The notes beneath the pieces are model-generated. The model was not told where the DNA came from. It searched no databases and saw only the letters and a program-made list of their open reading frames with translations. The translations under genes were made by a program, and so were the position numbers. Positions 52,786 to 62,185 of a stretch of DNA of 64,000 nt are shown in pieces. Position 1 is the first letter of the stretch. Every line of letters begins with the position of its first letter. Origin of the DNA: Fodinibacter sp963707895. GTDB lineage: Bacteria > Actinomycetota > Actinomycetes > Actinomycetales > Dermatophilaceae. The stretch lies in assembly GCA_963707895.1 (NCBI GenBank), contig CAVPRS010000007.1, positions 62,001-126,000 on the forward strand, given 5' to 3'.

Positions 52786-53832
52786 TCAGATGGCGGTCTG
52801 CGGCCGGCTGAGGTTGACGTAGGAGTGGTGCCGCTCGAACCCGTGCCGCTCGTACAGCTCCAGCGCCGTGGTGTTGTCGGTGTCGACCTGCAGGTGCAGG
52901 CTGGCCGCTCCCGCCCGCTCGGCCGCGCGGGCGAGGGCGCCCAGCATCCGCGTGGCGGTGCCGCGGCGCCGGGCCCGAGGGTCGACCCACATCGCGGCGA
53001 TGCCGCCCCACGCCGCCGCCAGGCCCAGCCGCCCGATGCCCACGACCCGGCCCTCGTCGTCGCGCACGGTGGCGAACGCCTGCGCCGGCGAGCCGGTGAG
53101 GATGGCGCGGGCGGCCTCGTCGTCGACCGGCCGGTACTCGCGGTAGGCGGCGAACCACTCGTCGCTGAGCTCACCACCCACCTCGACTTCTTGCGAGATA
53201 CCCACGTCCGCAGGCCCTTCGGGGGCCCTTTCGGGTGGGTATTTCGCAATGAGTCGGGTGGGGGCGGTGAGGGTCAGGGTGGCGACGCGGGTCAGGTAGC
53301 CACGGCGCAGTGCCTCGGCGCCGACCGCGTCGTCCGCCGGGTCGAAGGCGACCGGACCGGCGACGGTGAGGTTCGGCGGCAGGCCGCGCTCGGCATACCA
53401 CCGCTCGACGGCGTCGAGGGCGGCCGGCACGGGGGTGCCGGGGCTCCCCGCGGTCATCACCGAGTTGGCCCGCTGGGTGAACCCGCGCGACGCGCGCAGG
53501 ACCCAGTCGCCCAGCCGCGCCGTCTCCATCGCCGGCCAGGCCCCGACCATGACCCGCTGGAGGTCCTCCACCGACAGGGCCCGGTGCGGCTTGCCACGGC
53601 GGGAGGGGGAGGGCGGGACCTCCTTGACCGCGGTGACCGAGTCGCGCGGGACCCGCACGTCGCCGCGCCGGGTGCGCACCACGAGGATGCCGTCGGCGTC
53701 GGCCACGAGCTCGCCGACGGCGTCCGTGAGCGTCGCCCCGGTCAGGGGGTCGGGCGCCTCGAGCCGGTGCCGCACGACGACCCGCGAACCGACCCGCGGA
53801 TCACGGATCGGCCCGGGCTCCGGTGCGTCCAT
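52786..53832 (-). CDS. GNAT family N-acetyltransferase with an in-frame palindromic insertion
   Basis: 348 residues. N-terminal SH3-like region (about 1-65, GSRVVVRHRL...LVVRTRRGDVRVP), a middle GNAT-like half and a C-terminal acetyltransferase domain with the acetyl-CoA loop RRRGTATRMLGALARAAERAG and NTTALELYERHGF. The two-half build resembles actinobacterial tandem GNAT proteins. Residues about 195-214 (AKYPPERAPEGPADVGISQ) are encoded by a palindromic element and probably form a surface loop between the halves. ATG at 53832 chosen because TACTAT stands 7 nt upstream. Substrate unknown. Confidence 0.82.
   Translation of the reverse strand: MDAPEPGPIRDPRVGSRVVVRHRLEAPDPLTGATLTDAVGELVADADGILVVRTRRGDVRVPRDSVTAVKEVPPSPSRRGKPHRALSVEDLQRVMVGAWPAMETARLGDWVLRASRGFTQRANSVMTAGSPGTPVPAALDAVERWYAERGLPPNLTVAGPVAFDPADDAVGAEALRRGYLTRVATLTLTAPTRLIAKYPPERAPEGPADVGISQEVEVGGELSDEWFAAYREYRPVDDEAARAILTGSPAQAFATVRDDEGRVVGIGRLGLAAAWGGIAAMWVDPRARRRGTATRMLGALARAAERAGAASLHLQVDTDNTTALELYERHGFERHHSYVNLSRPQTAI
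53191..53250. repeat. 60-nt palindromic element inside the GNAT coding sequence
   Basis: TTGCGAGATACCCAC (53191-53205) pairs with GTGGGTATTTCGCAA (53235-53249) at 14 of 15 positions, with a smaller GGCCC/GGGCC hairpin within. The whole is 60 nt, a multiple of three, and is read through as 20 codons. It is AT-richer at its ends than the gene around it. Confidence 0.6.
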
Positions 53833-53839
53833 GGCCCGC

Positions 53840-53846
53840 ATAGTAT
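53840..53846. promoter_or_regulatory. Shared bidirectional -10 for fdxA and the GNAT gene
   Basis: The heptamer ATAGTAT, within palindromic CATAGTATG, reads TAGTAT (53841-53846) toward fdxA and TACTAT (53840-53845) toward the GNAT gene. Each is separated from its ATG by exactly 7 nt (53854 and 53832). Both mRNAs would be leaderless and only one polymerase can occupy the site. No clear -35 is seen on either side. Confidence 0.65.
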
Positions 53847-53853
53847 GTCCGGC

Positions 53854-54180
53854 ATGACGTACGTGATCGCGCAGCCCTGTGTCGACCTCAAGGACAAGGC
53901 CTGCATCGAGGAGTGCCCGGTCGACTGCATCTACGAGGGTGAGCGCAGCCTCTACATCCACCCCGACGAGTGCGTCGACTGCGGTGCCTGCGAGCCGGTC
54001 TGCCCGGTCGAGGCGATCTACTACGAGGACGACGTGCCCGAGCAGTGGGCCGAGTACTACAAGGCCAACGTCGAGTTCTTCGACGACCTCGGCAGCCCCG
54101 GCGGCGCGGCCAAGCTCGGCGTCATCCCCAAGGACCACCCGATCATCGCCGACCTGCCCCCGCAGGAGCACGACGAGTAA
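53854..54180 (+). CDS. fdxA: Ferredoxin FdxA (7Fe type)
   Basis: 108 residues, normal for actinobacterial FdxA. Small electron carrier with one 3Fe-4S and one 4Fe-4S cluster: the first Cys group is C9, C17 and C21 (PCVDLKDKACIEECPVDC) and the second is C40, C43, C46 in CVDCGACEPVCP with C50 shared. The C-terminal acidic tail EWAEYY...PPQEHDE type is usual. Start set by ATG 53854 with -10 TAGTAT 7 nt upstream. Followed after 1 bp by dapC, as in mycobacteria (fdxC-dapC). Confidence 0.95.
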   Translation: MTYVIAQPCVDLKDKACIEECPVDCIYEGERSLYIHPDECVDCGACEPVCPVEAIYYEDDVPEQWAEYYKANVEFFDDLGSPGGAAKLGVIPKDHPIIADLPPQEHDE

Positions 54181-54181
54181 G

Positions 54182-55342
54182 GTGCTCCGGCTCCCCGACT
54201 TCCCCTGGGACTCGCTCGCTCCGACCAAGGAGCGGGCGAGTGCCTATTCGGACCCGGCGCTCGGCGCGGCCGGCGAGGGCCTGGTCGACCTGTCGGTCGG
54301 CACGCCCGTCGACCCCACTCCCGCCGTCGTGCGCGAGGCCCTGGCCGACGCGTCCGACGCCCACGGCTACCCGCTGACCTGGGGAACCGCCGACCTGCGC
54401 GAGGCCGTGGCGGCGTGGTTCGCCGAGCGGCGTGGGGTGCCCGATGTCGACCCCGCCGGAGTGCTCCCGACCATCGGCTCCAAGGAGCTCGTGGCCTGGC
54501 TGCCGATCCTGCTGGGCCTCGGGCCGGGTGACGTGGTGGCGTTCCCGCGGGTGGCCTACCCCACCTACGACGTCGGCGCACGACTGGCCGGCTCGACCCC
54601 GGTGGCCGTCGACGCGCTCACCGCCCTCGGTCCGCCCACGGCCGCCACGACGCCGAAACTGTTGTGGCTCAACACTCCCGGGAACCCCACCGGCAAGGTG
54701 CTCGGCATCGAGCACCTCGCGAAGGTGGTGTCGTGGGCGCGTCAGCACGGCGTCGTGGTCGCCTCCGACGAGTGCTACGCCGAGCTCGACTGGCGTCCGC
54801 GTGAGGCCGGCTCCCGCGAGCCGCCGACCACCCCGTCGATCCTCGACCCCCGGGTCACCGGCGGCTCCCACGAGGGCCTGCTCTGCGTCTACTCGCTGTC
54901 GAAGCAGTCGAACCTCGCGGGCTACCGCGGGGCGTTCGTGGCCGGCGACCCGGCCGTGGTCGGGCGCCTCCTCGAGGTGCGCAAGCACGCCGGGATGATG
55001 GTGCCCTGGCCGGTGCAGCGGGCCGTGCTCGCAGCCCTGTCCGACGTCGAGCACGTGGTCGAGCAGAAGGCCCGCTACGCCGCGCGACGGGCCGCGCTGC
55101 TGCCGGCGGTCGAGGAGTTCGGGCTGCGCGTCGACGACTCCGAGGCGGGGCTCTACCTCTGGGCGACGGCGGGCGAGCCGGGCCGGGTGACCATCGAGCG
55201 GCTGGCCGACCGCGGCATCCTCGCTGCGCCGGGAGACTTCTACGGCCGGGCCGGCTACGAGCACGTGCGGATCGCCCTGACGGCCACCGACGAGCGGGTG
55301 GCGGCTGCCGCCCGCCGGCTGGCGCGAGCGCACGAGGTCTAG
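54182..55342 (+). CDS. dapC: Succinyldiaminopimelate aminotransferase DapC
   Basis: 386 residues from the GTG immediately after the fdxA stop. PLP fold-type I aminotransferase that makes N-succinyl-LL-2,6-diaminopimelate from the keto acid with glutamate. N-terminus DFPWDSLAPTKERASAYSDP and LVDLSVGTPVDPTP are typical of actinobacterial DapC; the Schiff-base Lys is in YSLSKQSNLAGYRGAF and the PLP Asp in VVASDECYAEL. Together with dapD (59.3 kb) and dapE (60.2 kb) this covers three successive steps of the succinylase lysine/meso-DAP route. Confidence 0.93.
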   Translation: MLRLPDFPWDSLAPTKERASAYSDPALGAAGEGLVDLSVGTPVDPTPAVVREALADASDAHGYPLTWGTADLREAVAAWFAERRGVPDVDPAGVLPTIGSKELVAWLPILLGLGPGDVVAFPRVAYPTYDVGARLAGSTPVAVDALTALGPPTAATTPKLLWLNTPGNPTGKVLGIEHLAKVVSWARQHGVVVASDECYAELDWRPREAGSREPPTTPSILDPRVTGGSHEGLLCVYSLSKQSNLAGYRGAFVAGDPAVVGRLLEVRKHAGMMVPWPVQRAVLAALSDVEHVVEQKARYAARRAALLPAVEEFGLRVDDSEAGLYLWATAGEPGRVTIERLADRGILAAPGDFYGRAGYEHVRIALTATDERVAAAARRLARAHEV

Positions 55343-55382
55343 GTCACTGTTCCTCGCGTTTCGGTGCCCCGATCGCGGGAGG

Positions 55383-55388
55383 TAGGGT
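55383..55388 (+). promoter_or_regulatory. Probable -10 box of the citrate synthase gene
   Basis: TAGGGT lies 36 nt upstream of the ATG at 55425, giving a 5' leader of about 30 nt with a weak AAGGAT site. The 82-bp gap between dapC and this gene contains no terminator-like hairpin. Confidence 0.35.
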
Positions 55389-55424
55389 CGAAACGACTTC
55401 CGGCCAGAGACAAGGATCCCTGAC

Positions 55425-56711
<1,287 letters not shown>

Positions 56712-56717
56712 ACCGCC

Positions 56718-56779
56718 GTCGAGAGTAGGGAACACGCCGTCGGCGCAGGTGCGCTCGCGGCGTGTTCCCTACTCTCGAC
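56718..56779. terminator. Bidirectional terminator, perfect 22-bp stem
   Basis: The arms 56718-56739 (GTCGAGAGTAGGGAACACGC then CG) and 56758-56779 are exact reverse complements around an 18-nt loop. It serves the citrate synthase gene from the left and contains the TAG stop of the convergent secreted-protein gene on the right. Its arms are AT-richer than the surrounding DNA. Confidence 0.75.
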
Positions 56780-58076
56780 CAGCGGTTGCGTTCGCGGCCG
56801 CGCCTGACGTCGGGCTGGGCGCCGGTGGTGTGGTCGGTGGCGCCGGCGTGGGCGGGAGTGCGGGCTCGACCGGCGGGGGCGACGCCACGGGTGGGGGAGC
56901 GGGCGCGGCCGGCGCAGGGGTCGACGGAGGTCTGGTCGGCTCGGCCGGGCCGGTGCTGCCCTTGGCCCGTTGGTCCTTCTTCTTCTCCTTCTTCTTCGCC
57001 GCCGCCTTGTCCTCGGCCTCCTGGTCCAGCTTGGCCTGCCGTGCCTCGAGCGCGGCCTGTGCGCGAAGGGCGGCCTCGATGTCGGGATGCGGCACCCAGG
57101 TGACGAGCAGTGCCGGGACCCCGGCGGTGCGGACCCGGGCGAAGTGCCCGAAGAACGCCTCGGCCATCCGGTCGTGTCCCGCGCAGAGCAGGTTGCCGTC
57201 GAGCGGACCCGTCAGCCACTGGGTGAGGAGCACGGGCCCGCTGGTGAACGGGCGGGCGCAGGCCCGCCGAGCCGCGTCGACGCCGGCCAGGCCGGCCGCG
57301 GGCCACTGCGGCAGGTCGGCCTGCCAGTGCCCGACGACCTGGCGCCAGTAGCCGCGGGTGGAGTACACCCCGACCTCCTTGCCGGCGCGACGCAGCTCGT
57401 CGCGCCAGCCGATGACGACCTGGGTGTTGGCGTCGGTGTCGCGGCTCCAGAGCGTTCGCGCGGCGACGTCCTCGATGTCGAGCCACCACCCGCGGGCGTC
57501 CAGGCCGGACGCCTCGGCGCCGGCCAGTGCGTGCCTGGCATCGGCGGCGCCGGCTGCCCGCAACAGGCACGAGCGCGCACCGTGGCAGGACCCGTCACGG
57601 TCGGCCGCGGCCAGGTCGGCGGACGAGGGGGAGCCGGGCACCACGTAGGCGTTCACCACGCTGCGCACCGATCTGGCCCACGCCACCTGTTCCCTCAGGC
57701 AGCTGCTGACCGTTCCGGGCCGACCGGCCGTGACCTGGATGACGGTGAAGTCCACCGCGATGTCGGGCAGGGCGTGACCGCACTGGGGCCACCCGATGTC
57801 GGTGCCCCAGCGGGCGCCCGGGATTGGCCTGACGACGGGGGTCGCGGTGAGGCCCGCGGGCCGGACGTCGTGCGGCTCGTCGACCACCATCGACACGGTG
57901 CGGATGTCGGGCGCGGCCGCCGGGTGGCGGGGCAGCTGCGCCGCCGGAGCGGCCTGCTCCGGGGACAGCACGAAGCCGGCCAGGAGGAGCACACCGACCA
58001 GGGCGCTCAGGGATCGCAGGCCCCGACGGGTCCGTGGCCGGGCGTGACGGGGCCGGCGGTGGCGGGCGTCGTTCAC
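56769..58076 (-). CDS. Secreted protein with GH25/DUF1906-like barrel and Lys/Pro-rich tail
   Basis: 435 residues from the GTG at 58076 (the frame is open further; GTG 58118 is an alternative). Twin Arg-rich n-region and hydrophobic core (LSALVGVLLLAGFVLS) form a signal peptide. The central part has GTDIGWPQCGHALPDIAVD, FTVIQVTAGRPGT, NAYVVPGSP, WWLDIEDVAARTLW and YSTRGYWRQVV, like secreted actinobacterial proteins with a lysozyme-like TIM barrel (Asp in WLDIED would match the catalytic D-x-E). After about residue 340 come a Lys-rich charged helix and a long Pro/Ala tail. Possible cell-wall role; not proven. Confidence 0.6.
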   Translation of the reverse strand: MNDARHRRPRHARPRTRRGLRSLSALVGVLLLAGFVLSPEQAAPAAQLPRHPAAAPDIRTVSMVVDEPHDVRPAGLTATPVVRPIPGARWGTDIGWPQCGHALPDIAVDFTVIQVTAGRPGTVSSCLREQVAWARSVRSVVNAYVVPGSPSSADLAAADRDGSCHGARSCLLRAAGAADARHALAGAEASGLDARGWWLDIEDVAARTLWSRDTDANTQVVIGWRDELRRAGKEVGVYSTRGYWRQVVGHWQADLPQWPAAGLAGVDAARRACARPFTSGPVLLTQWLTGPLDGNLLCAGHDRMAEAFFGHFARVRTAGVPALLVTWVPHPDIEAALRAQAALEARQAKLDQEAEDKAAAKKKEKKKDQRAKGSTGPAEPTRPPSTPAPAAPAPPPVASPPPVEPALPPTPAPPTTPPAPSPTSGAAANATAGRE

Positions 58077-58318
58077 GGCACGGGGCGCTCTCGGGGTCGG
58101 GGGACTGTGGTTCGTCACGGTCCGGGCTAGCCGCGGGCGCGCACGCCCGAGGACTCCAACCACTCGACGACGGCCCCGATCCCCTGCCGTGCGGGTCCTC
58201 ATGCGAGGAGCGCGGCTCCGACCACGCCGAGGTGCTGAGGCGAGGCTGACTCCACGACCGTACGCCGGGTCCGGTGGTCCTGTCCGGCGATCCGCGAGAG
58301 CCGTCCGTCGCCGTGAGC

Positions 58319-59212
58319 TCAGGTCAGGTGGATGGTGACCGTCGTGGGGTCGTTCGCCGAGCCCGCATCCACGGTGTGCCACTCCAGCGCGGAGTCCTGC
58401 ATCCCGCGGCGCCACTCACGGTCGCCCACGACCACCCGGGTGGCGCCGGTGTCGGCTGCACGCGCCACCGCCCACGAGCCGACGGCCCACGCGAGGTCGT
58501 CGGTGTCGGCCTCGACCTTCACGGAGGTCTTTCCCTCGGTGGCCGAGATGCCGAAGTCCTTCTCGACCAGCGCGGCCAGCTCCCCGGGGTCACCGGCCTC
58601 GGTCGGGTCCTGGAGCGCGCACGTCATCCCGCCGTGGGTCTGGCCCGACAGCACCGACGCCGTCACCCGGGCCTGGGCCTCGTGCTGGGCGTAGGCCTCG
58701 CCGGCCGCCGAGCGCTGCACCTTCTGGGCGGCGGCGGCGATGTCCATCGACTCGTAGCCCTTGATCTTCGCGAGGGCGTCGTAGAACTTGTTCGTGGAGT
58801 ACTCGGGGTCGAGGATCTGCTCGGCCGTTCCCCAGCCCTGCGAGGGGCGCTGCTGGAACAGCCCGAGCGAGTCGCGGTCGCCGAACTTGACGTTGCGCAC
58901 CTTCGACTCCTGCATCGCCGTGGCGATGGCGATGGTCGCGGCGCGCGGCGGCATCCCGCGCTGCACGGCGATGGCCGTGATGGCGGCCGAGTTGCTCGCC
59001 TGGTCGGGCGCCCACCCGAAGGTCGTGCCCGATGCCGTGACCAGGCACTGCTCGCCCGACACGAGGGCTCGCAGGTGCCGGACGCCGAGCAGCGCCGCGG
59101 TGGCGACCACGCCCAGCACGACGACGACCAGCACGGCGACGAGCCGGCGATGGCGCGGCGTGCGGGGCTGCTCCTCGGCGAGGGTGATGGCGCCTCGAGG
59201 CGTGCGGGGCAT
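58319..59212 (-). CDS. Secreted lysozyme/transglycosylase-like protein
   Basis: 297 residues from the ATG at 59212 (GAAGGA 10 nt upstream). A cytoplasmic N-terminus of about 25 residues is followed by one helix (LVAVLVVVVLGVVATAALLGV), then an extracellular domain with IAIATAMQESKVRNVKFGDRD, SLGLFQQRPSQGWGT and ILDPEYSTNKFYDAL. This order (Glu in MQESK, GLFQQRPS) is that of the soluble lytic transglycosylase-like fold in actinobacteria. The C-terminal 90 residues form a separate alpha/beta region. The 242 bp between this and the upstream secreted-protein gene show nothing I can name. Confidence 0.75.
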   Translation of the reverse strand: MPRTPRGAITLAEEQPRTPRHRRLVAVLVVVVLGVVATAALLGVRHLRALVSGEQCLVTASGTTFGWAPDQASNSAAITAIAVQRGMPPRAATIAIATAMQESKVRNVKFGDRDSLGLFQQRPSQGWGTAEQILDPEYSTNKFYDALAKIKGYESMDIAAAAQKVQRSAAGEAYAQHEAQARVTASVLSGQTHGGMTCALQDPTEAGDPGELAALVEKDFGISATEGKTSVKVEADTDDLAWAVGSWAVARAADTGATRVVVGDREWRRGMQDSALEWHTVDAGSANDPTTVTIHLT

Positions 59213-59255
59213 GCGGTCGGTGTCCTTCGGTACGTCGGCGGGGGAGTGCGGTGCT

Positions 59256-60185
59256 TCAGTTGGCGTGCAGCACGGAGTTGAGCACGATGCCGTGCCCGTC
59301 GCGCGGCCGCGCCTGCACCGCACCCGTGACCGAGTTGCGCAGGAAGAGCAGGTTGCTCTGTCCGGACAGCTCGCGGGCCTTGGTGACGGTGCCGTCGGGC
59401 AGGGTCACCTTCGTCCCGGCCGTCACGTAGAGCCCGGCCTCGACGACGCAGTCGTCGCCGAGGGCGATGCCCAGGCCGGACTCGGCTCCGAGCAGGCAAC
59501 GCTTCCCGATGCTCACGCGTTCCGTGCCCCCACCCGACAGGGTCCCCATCGTCGACGCCCCGCCACCGATGTCGGAGCCGTCGCCGACGACGACCCCCTG
59601 GCTGATCCGTCCCTCGACCATCGACGTGCCGAGGGTGCCTGCGTTGTAGTTGACGAAGCCCTCGTGCATCACCGTGGTACCGCTGGCGAGGTGGGCACCG
59701 AGCCGTACCCGGCTGGCGTCGCCGATGCGCACCCCGCTCGGTACGACGTAGTCGGTCATCCGCGGGAACTTGTCGACGCCGAACACCTGGACCGTGCCGC
59801 GCGCCAGCATCCGCACCCGGGTCAGCTCGAAGCCGTCGACCGCGCACGGGCCCTGCGAGGTCCACACCACGTTGGTGAGCACCCCGAACAAGCCGTCGAG
59901 GTTCATCGAGTTGGGCGCGCAGAGCCGGTGCGAGAGCAGGTGCAGCCGCAGCCAGCCGTCGGTGGTGTCGGCCGGCGGGACGTCGAGGTCGGCGGTGACC
60001 AGGCGCACCTCGCGCCGCACGCCACGCGCCGCGTCGGGCACCGCGAGGGCCTCGAGCCCGCTCGGGGCGGCGAGCTCGCCGGCGCCACCGGGCTCGCCGA
60101 GCGCCGGCGACGGGAACCAGGCGTCGAGCACGGTCCCGTCGTCGGTGAGGGTGAGCAGGGCGTGGCCCCAGGCGGTGCGCGTCAT
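59256..60185 (-). CDS. dapD: 2,3,4,5-tetrahydropyridine-2,6-dicarboxylate N-succinyltransferase
   Basis: 309 residues. Succinylates tetrahydrodipicolinate, entry to the succinylase lysine/meso-DAP branch. N-terminal alpha/beta part, then a left-handed beta-helix of hexapeptide repeats (GVRIGDASRVRLGAHLASGT; MVEGRISQGVVVGDGSDIGG; GGGTERVSIGKRCLLGAESG). FGVLTNVVWTSQGPCAVDGF is the actinobacterial DapD landmark. Start ATG 60185; TAGGCT stands 7 nt upstream, so leaderless. Divergent from dapE with only 44 bp between start codons. Confidence 0.94.
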   Translation of the reverse strand: MTRTAWGHALLTLTDDGTVLDAWFPSPALGEPGGAGELAAPSGLEALAVPDAARGVRREVRLVTADLDVPPADTTDGWLRLHLLSHRLCAPNSMNLDGLFGVLTNVVWTSQGPCAVDGFELTRVRMLARGTVQVFGVDKFPRMTDYVVPSGVRIGDASRVRLGAHLASGTTVMHEGFVNYNAGTLGTSMVEGRISQGVVVGDGSDIGGGASTMGTLSGGGTERVSIGKRCLLGAESGLGIALGDDCVVEAGLYVTAGTKVTLPDGTVTKARELSGQSNLLFLRNSVTGAVQARPRDGHGIVLNSVLHAN

Positions 60186-60192
60186 GCCGCCC

Positions 60193-60222
60193 AGCCTAAG
60201 GGGGCAGCCCGGTCACTACGCT
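60193..60222. promoter_or_regulatory. Interlocked divergent leaderless promoters of dapD and dapE
   Basis: The dapD -10 (TAGGCT on the minus strand, 60198-60193) and the dapE -10 (TACGCT, 60217-60222) are 18 bp apart. Each ends 7 nt before its own ATG. With a 17-bp spacer, the -35 position of each promoter (60194-60199 for dapE, 60216-60221 for dapD) falls on the -10 of the other, so the two open complexes should exclude each other. Confidence 0.65.
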
Positions 60223-60229
60223 GGCCGGT

Positions 60230-61324
60230 ATGCCGACCACGACCACCGCGCTCGACCTCACCACCGACGTCACCTCGCTCACCGCGGCGGTGTGCGACAT
60301 CGAGTCGGTGAGCCTGGCCGAGGAACCCCTCGCGGATGCCGTCGAGGCCGCCCTGCGTGACCTCGCGCACCTCACGGTCACCCGCCTCGGCAACACGGTG
60401 GTGGCCCGCACCGAGCTCGGGCGCGACGAGCGCGTGGTGCTCGCCGGGCACATCGACACCGTGCCGCTCACCGCCGACCCGGTGAACCTGCCGACCCGTC
60501 GGGTCGAGGGCGCAGCGGGAGAGGTGCTCTGGGGCCGCGGCACCGTCGACATGAAGGGCGGGGTGGCCGTCATGCTCCGGATCGCCCTCGAGGTGCCCGA
60601 GCCGAGCCGCGACGTCACGTTCGTGTTCTACGAGGCCGAGGAGATCGACTCGAAGTACAACGGCCTGCTGCACGTCGAGGAGCAGCGGCCCGAGCTCATC
60701 GCCGACGCCGACTTCGCCGTGCTGCTCGAGCCGACCGACGGCCGGGTCGAGGGCGGCTGCAAGGGCACCCTGCGCGCCGAGGTCTCGACCAAGGGGATCG
60801 CCTCGCACTCGGCCCGGCCGTGGAAGGGACACAACGCCATCCACGACGCCGCCGACGTGCTGGCCCGCCTCGTCGCCTACGAGCCCGTCACGCGCGTCGT
60901 CGACGAGCTCGAGTTCCGCGAGGCGCTCAACGCGGTGATGATCGACGGCGGCGTCGCCACCAACGTCATCCCCGACCGGTGCGTCGTCACGGTCAACTAC
61001 CGCTACGCACCCTCGCTGTCCGAGGCGGAGGCCGACGCCCACGTGCGCCAGGTGTTCTCGGGCCTCCAGGTCGACGTCATCGACAACGCCGGCGGCGCCC
61101 GCCCGGGTCTGCACCTGCCCGCCGCCAAGGCGTTCGTCGAGGCCCTCGCCCTGCCGGTGGAGGCCAAGCAGGGCTGGACCGACGTCGCCCGCTTCTCGGC
61201 GATGGGGGTCCCCGCGGTCAACTTCGGCCCCGGGGACCCCAACCTCGCCCACATGGATGACGAGCAGTGCCCGGTCGAGCAGTACGTCGCCTGCGAGGCG
61301 GCCCTGCTGCGCTGGCTCGCCTGA
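60230..61324 (+). CDS. dapE: Succinyl-diaminopimelate desuccinylase
   Basis: 364 residues. Zinc-dependent M20 hydrolase releasing LL-diaminopimelate. Metal and catalytic residues: LAGHIDTVPL (His ligand and Asp), WGRGTVDMKGGVAVML (bridging Asp), FYEAEEID (catalytic Glu and ligand Glu), and the dimerisation-domain His in KGIASHSARPWKGHNAIHDA. C-terminal FGPGDPNLAHMDDEQCPVEQ holds the last His. ATG 60230 with TACGCT 7 nt upstream. Convergent with the M15-like gene, 12 bp apart. Confidence 0.94.
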   Translation: MPTTTTALDLTTDVTSLTAAVCDIESVSLAEEPLADAVEAALRDLAHLTVTRLGNTVVARTELGRDERVVLAGHIDTVPLTADPVNLPTRRVEGAAGEVLWGRGTVDMKGGVAVMLRIALEVPEPSRDVTFVFYEAEEIDSKYNGLLHVEEQRPELIADADFAVLLEPTDGRVEGGCKGTLRAEVSTKGIASHSARPWKGHNAIHDAADVLARLVAYEPVTRVVDELEFREALNAVMIDGGVATNVIPDRCVVTVNYRYAPSLSEAEADAHVRQVFSGLQVDVIDNAGGARPGLHLPAAKAFVEALALPVEAKQGWTDVARFSAMGVPAVNFGPGDPNLAHMDDEQCPVEQYVACEAALLRWLA

Positions 61325-61336
61325 GTCCGCCCGGGG

Positions 61337-62185
61337 TCAGATGCCCTTGAACCGCTCCCACCAGGTGAAGGACACCCGGTACGCGCTGGGGGTGTTGTCG
61401 GCCGCGTGGCTCGCCAGCCCGTTGAGGCCCTTGTAGTAGTCGCACACCTGGTCGCGGGCCACGTGGCCGCCGTCGCGCTGCCAGATGTCGGGGTCGCCGA
61501 TCGCGACCGCGTGCACGTGGTAGCTGAAGCCCTGCGCCGGGGTACGCAGCCAGGCCGCGAACCCGACCGTGCGCAGCGCCTTCACCAGCTGCCAGCGCTG
61601 GGTGGTCGTGAGCCCGGTGACCGTCACGTCGACGACACCGCCGCCGTCGTGGGTGCCGGCGGAGGCACCGACGCCACCGGGGTTGTAGCTGCCCTGGGTG
61701 AGCCGGATGCCGAACGGCACCTTCGCGTCGGCGGCGGCCAGCATCAGGCGGGTGCGGGTGTTGACCCGCTTGCCCCCGTAGGTGTCGTTGCGGCTGCCCA
61801 GCGTGACCGGGTGGGTGACCGTGAAGCGCTTCGAGCCCAGTGTGGTCAGCGACCCCTTGCCGGGCAGGCCGTTGGCGTCGATGCCGGCGTACCCGAGCCG
61901 GCGCTGCCAGGTCGCGTACGACGAGGTCGTGCCGCTGCCGTACCACCCGTCGGCCGTCGTGCTGAGGCCCTTGGCGGTGAGCGCGCGCTGCACGAGGATC
62001 GTCGACGCGTTGTCGGACAGGCCGGCCCGCTGCCCGCACCTCGGCTCGACCTGGGCGGCCGCGAGCACGCGCGCCATGTCGACGCTCGGCAGGGCGGCCG
62101 AGGCCGAGGCCGGTGCCGTGGCGACGACCGCCGCGACGAGCCCGAGGCTCGCGGCTCCGGCCGCGAGCGTGGATCGGATGGACAT
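61337..62185 (-). CDS. Secreted peptidoglycan-binding / M15-like carboxypeptidase-type protein
   Basis: 282 residues. Signal peptide (MSIRSTLAAGAASLGLVAAV, cleavage near ASASA), then a peptidoglycan-binding_1-like module (STILVQRALTAKGLSTTADG, WYGSGTTSSYATWQRRLGY) and a C-terminal catalytic-type domain with GTHDGGGVVDVTV and YHVHAVAIGD, which place His, Asp and His like the zinc ligands of M15 D-Ala-D-Ala carboxypeptidases. Good GGGGAGAG ribosome site. Likely acts on cell-wall peptides outside the cell. Confidence 0.75.
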   Translation of the reverse strand: MSIRSTLAAGAASLGLVAAVVATAPASASAALPSVDMARVLAAAQVEPRCGQRAGLSDNASTILVQRALTAKGLSTTADGWYGSGTTSSYATWQRRLGYAGIDANGLPGKGSLTTLGSKRFTVTHPVTLGSRNDTYGGKRVNTRTRLMLAAADAKVPFGIRLTQGSYNPGGVGASAGTHDGGGVVDVTVTGLTTTQRWQLVKALRTVGFAAWLRTPAQGFSYHVHAVAIGDPDIWQRDGGHVARDQVCDYYKGLNGLASHAADNTPSAYRVSFTWWERFKGI

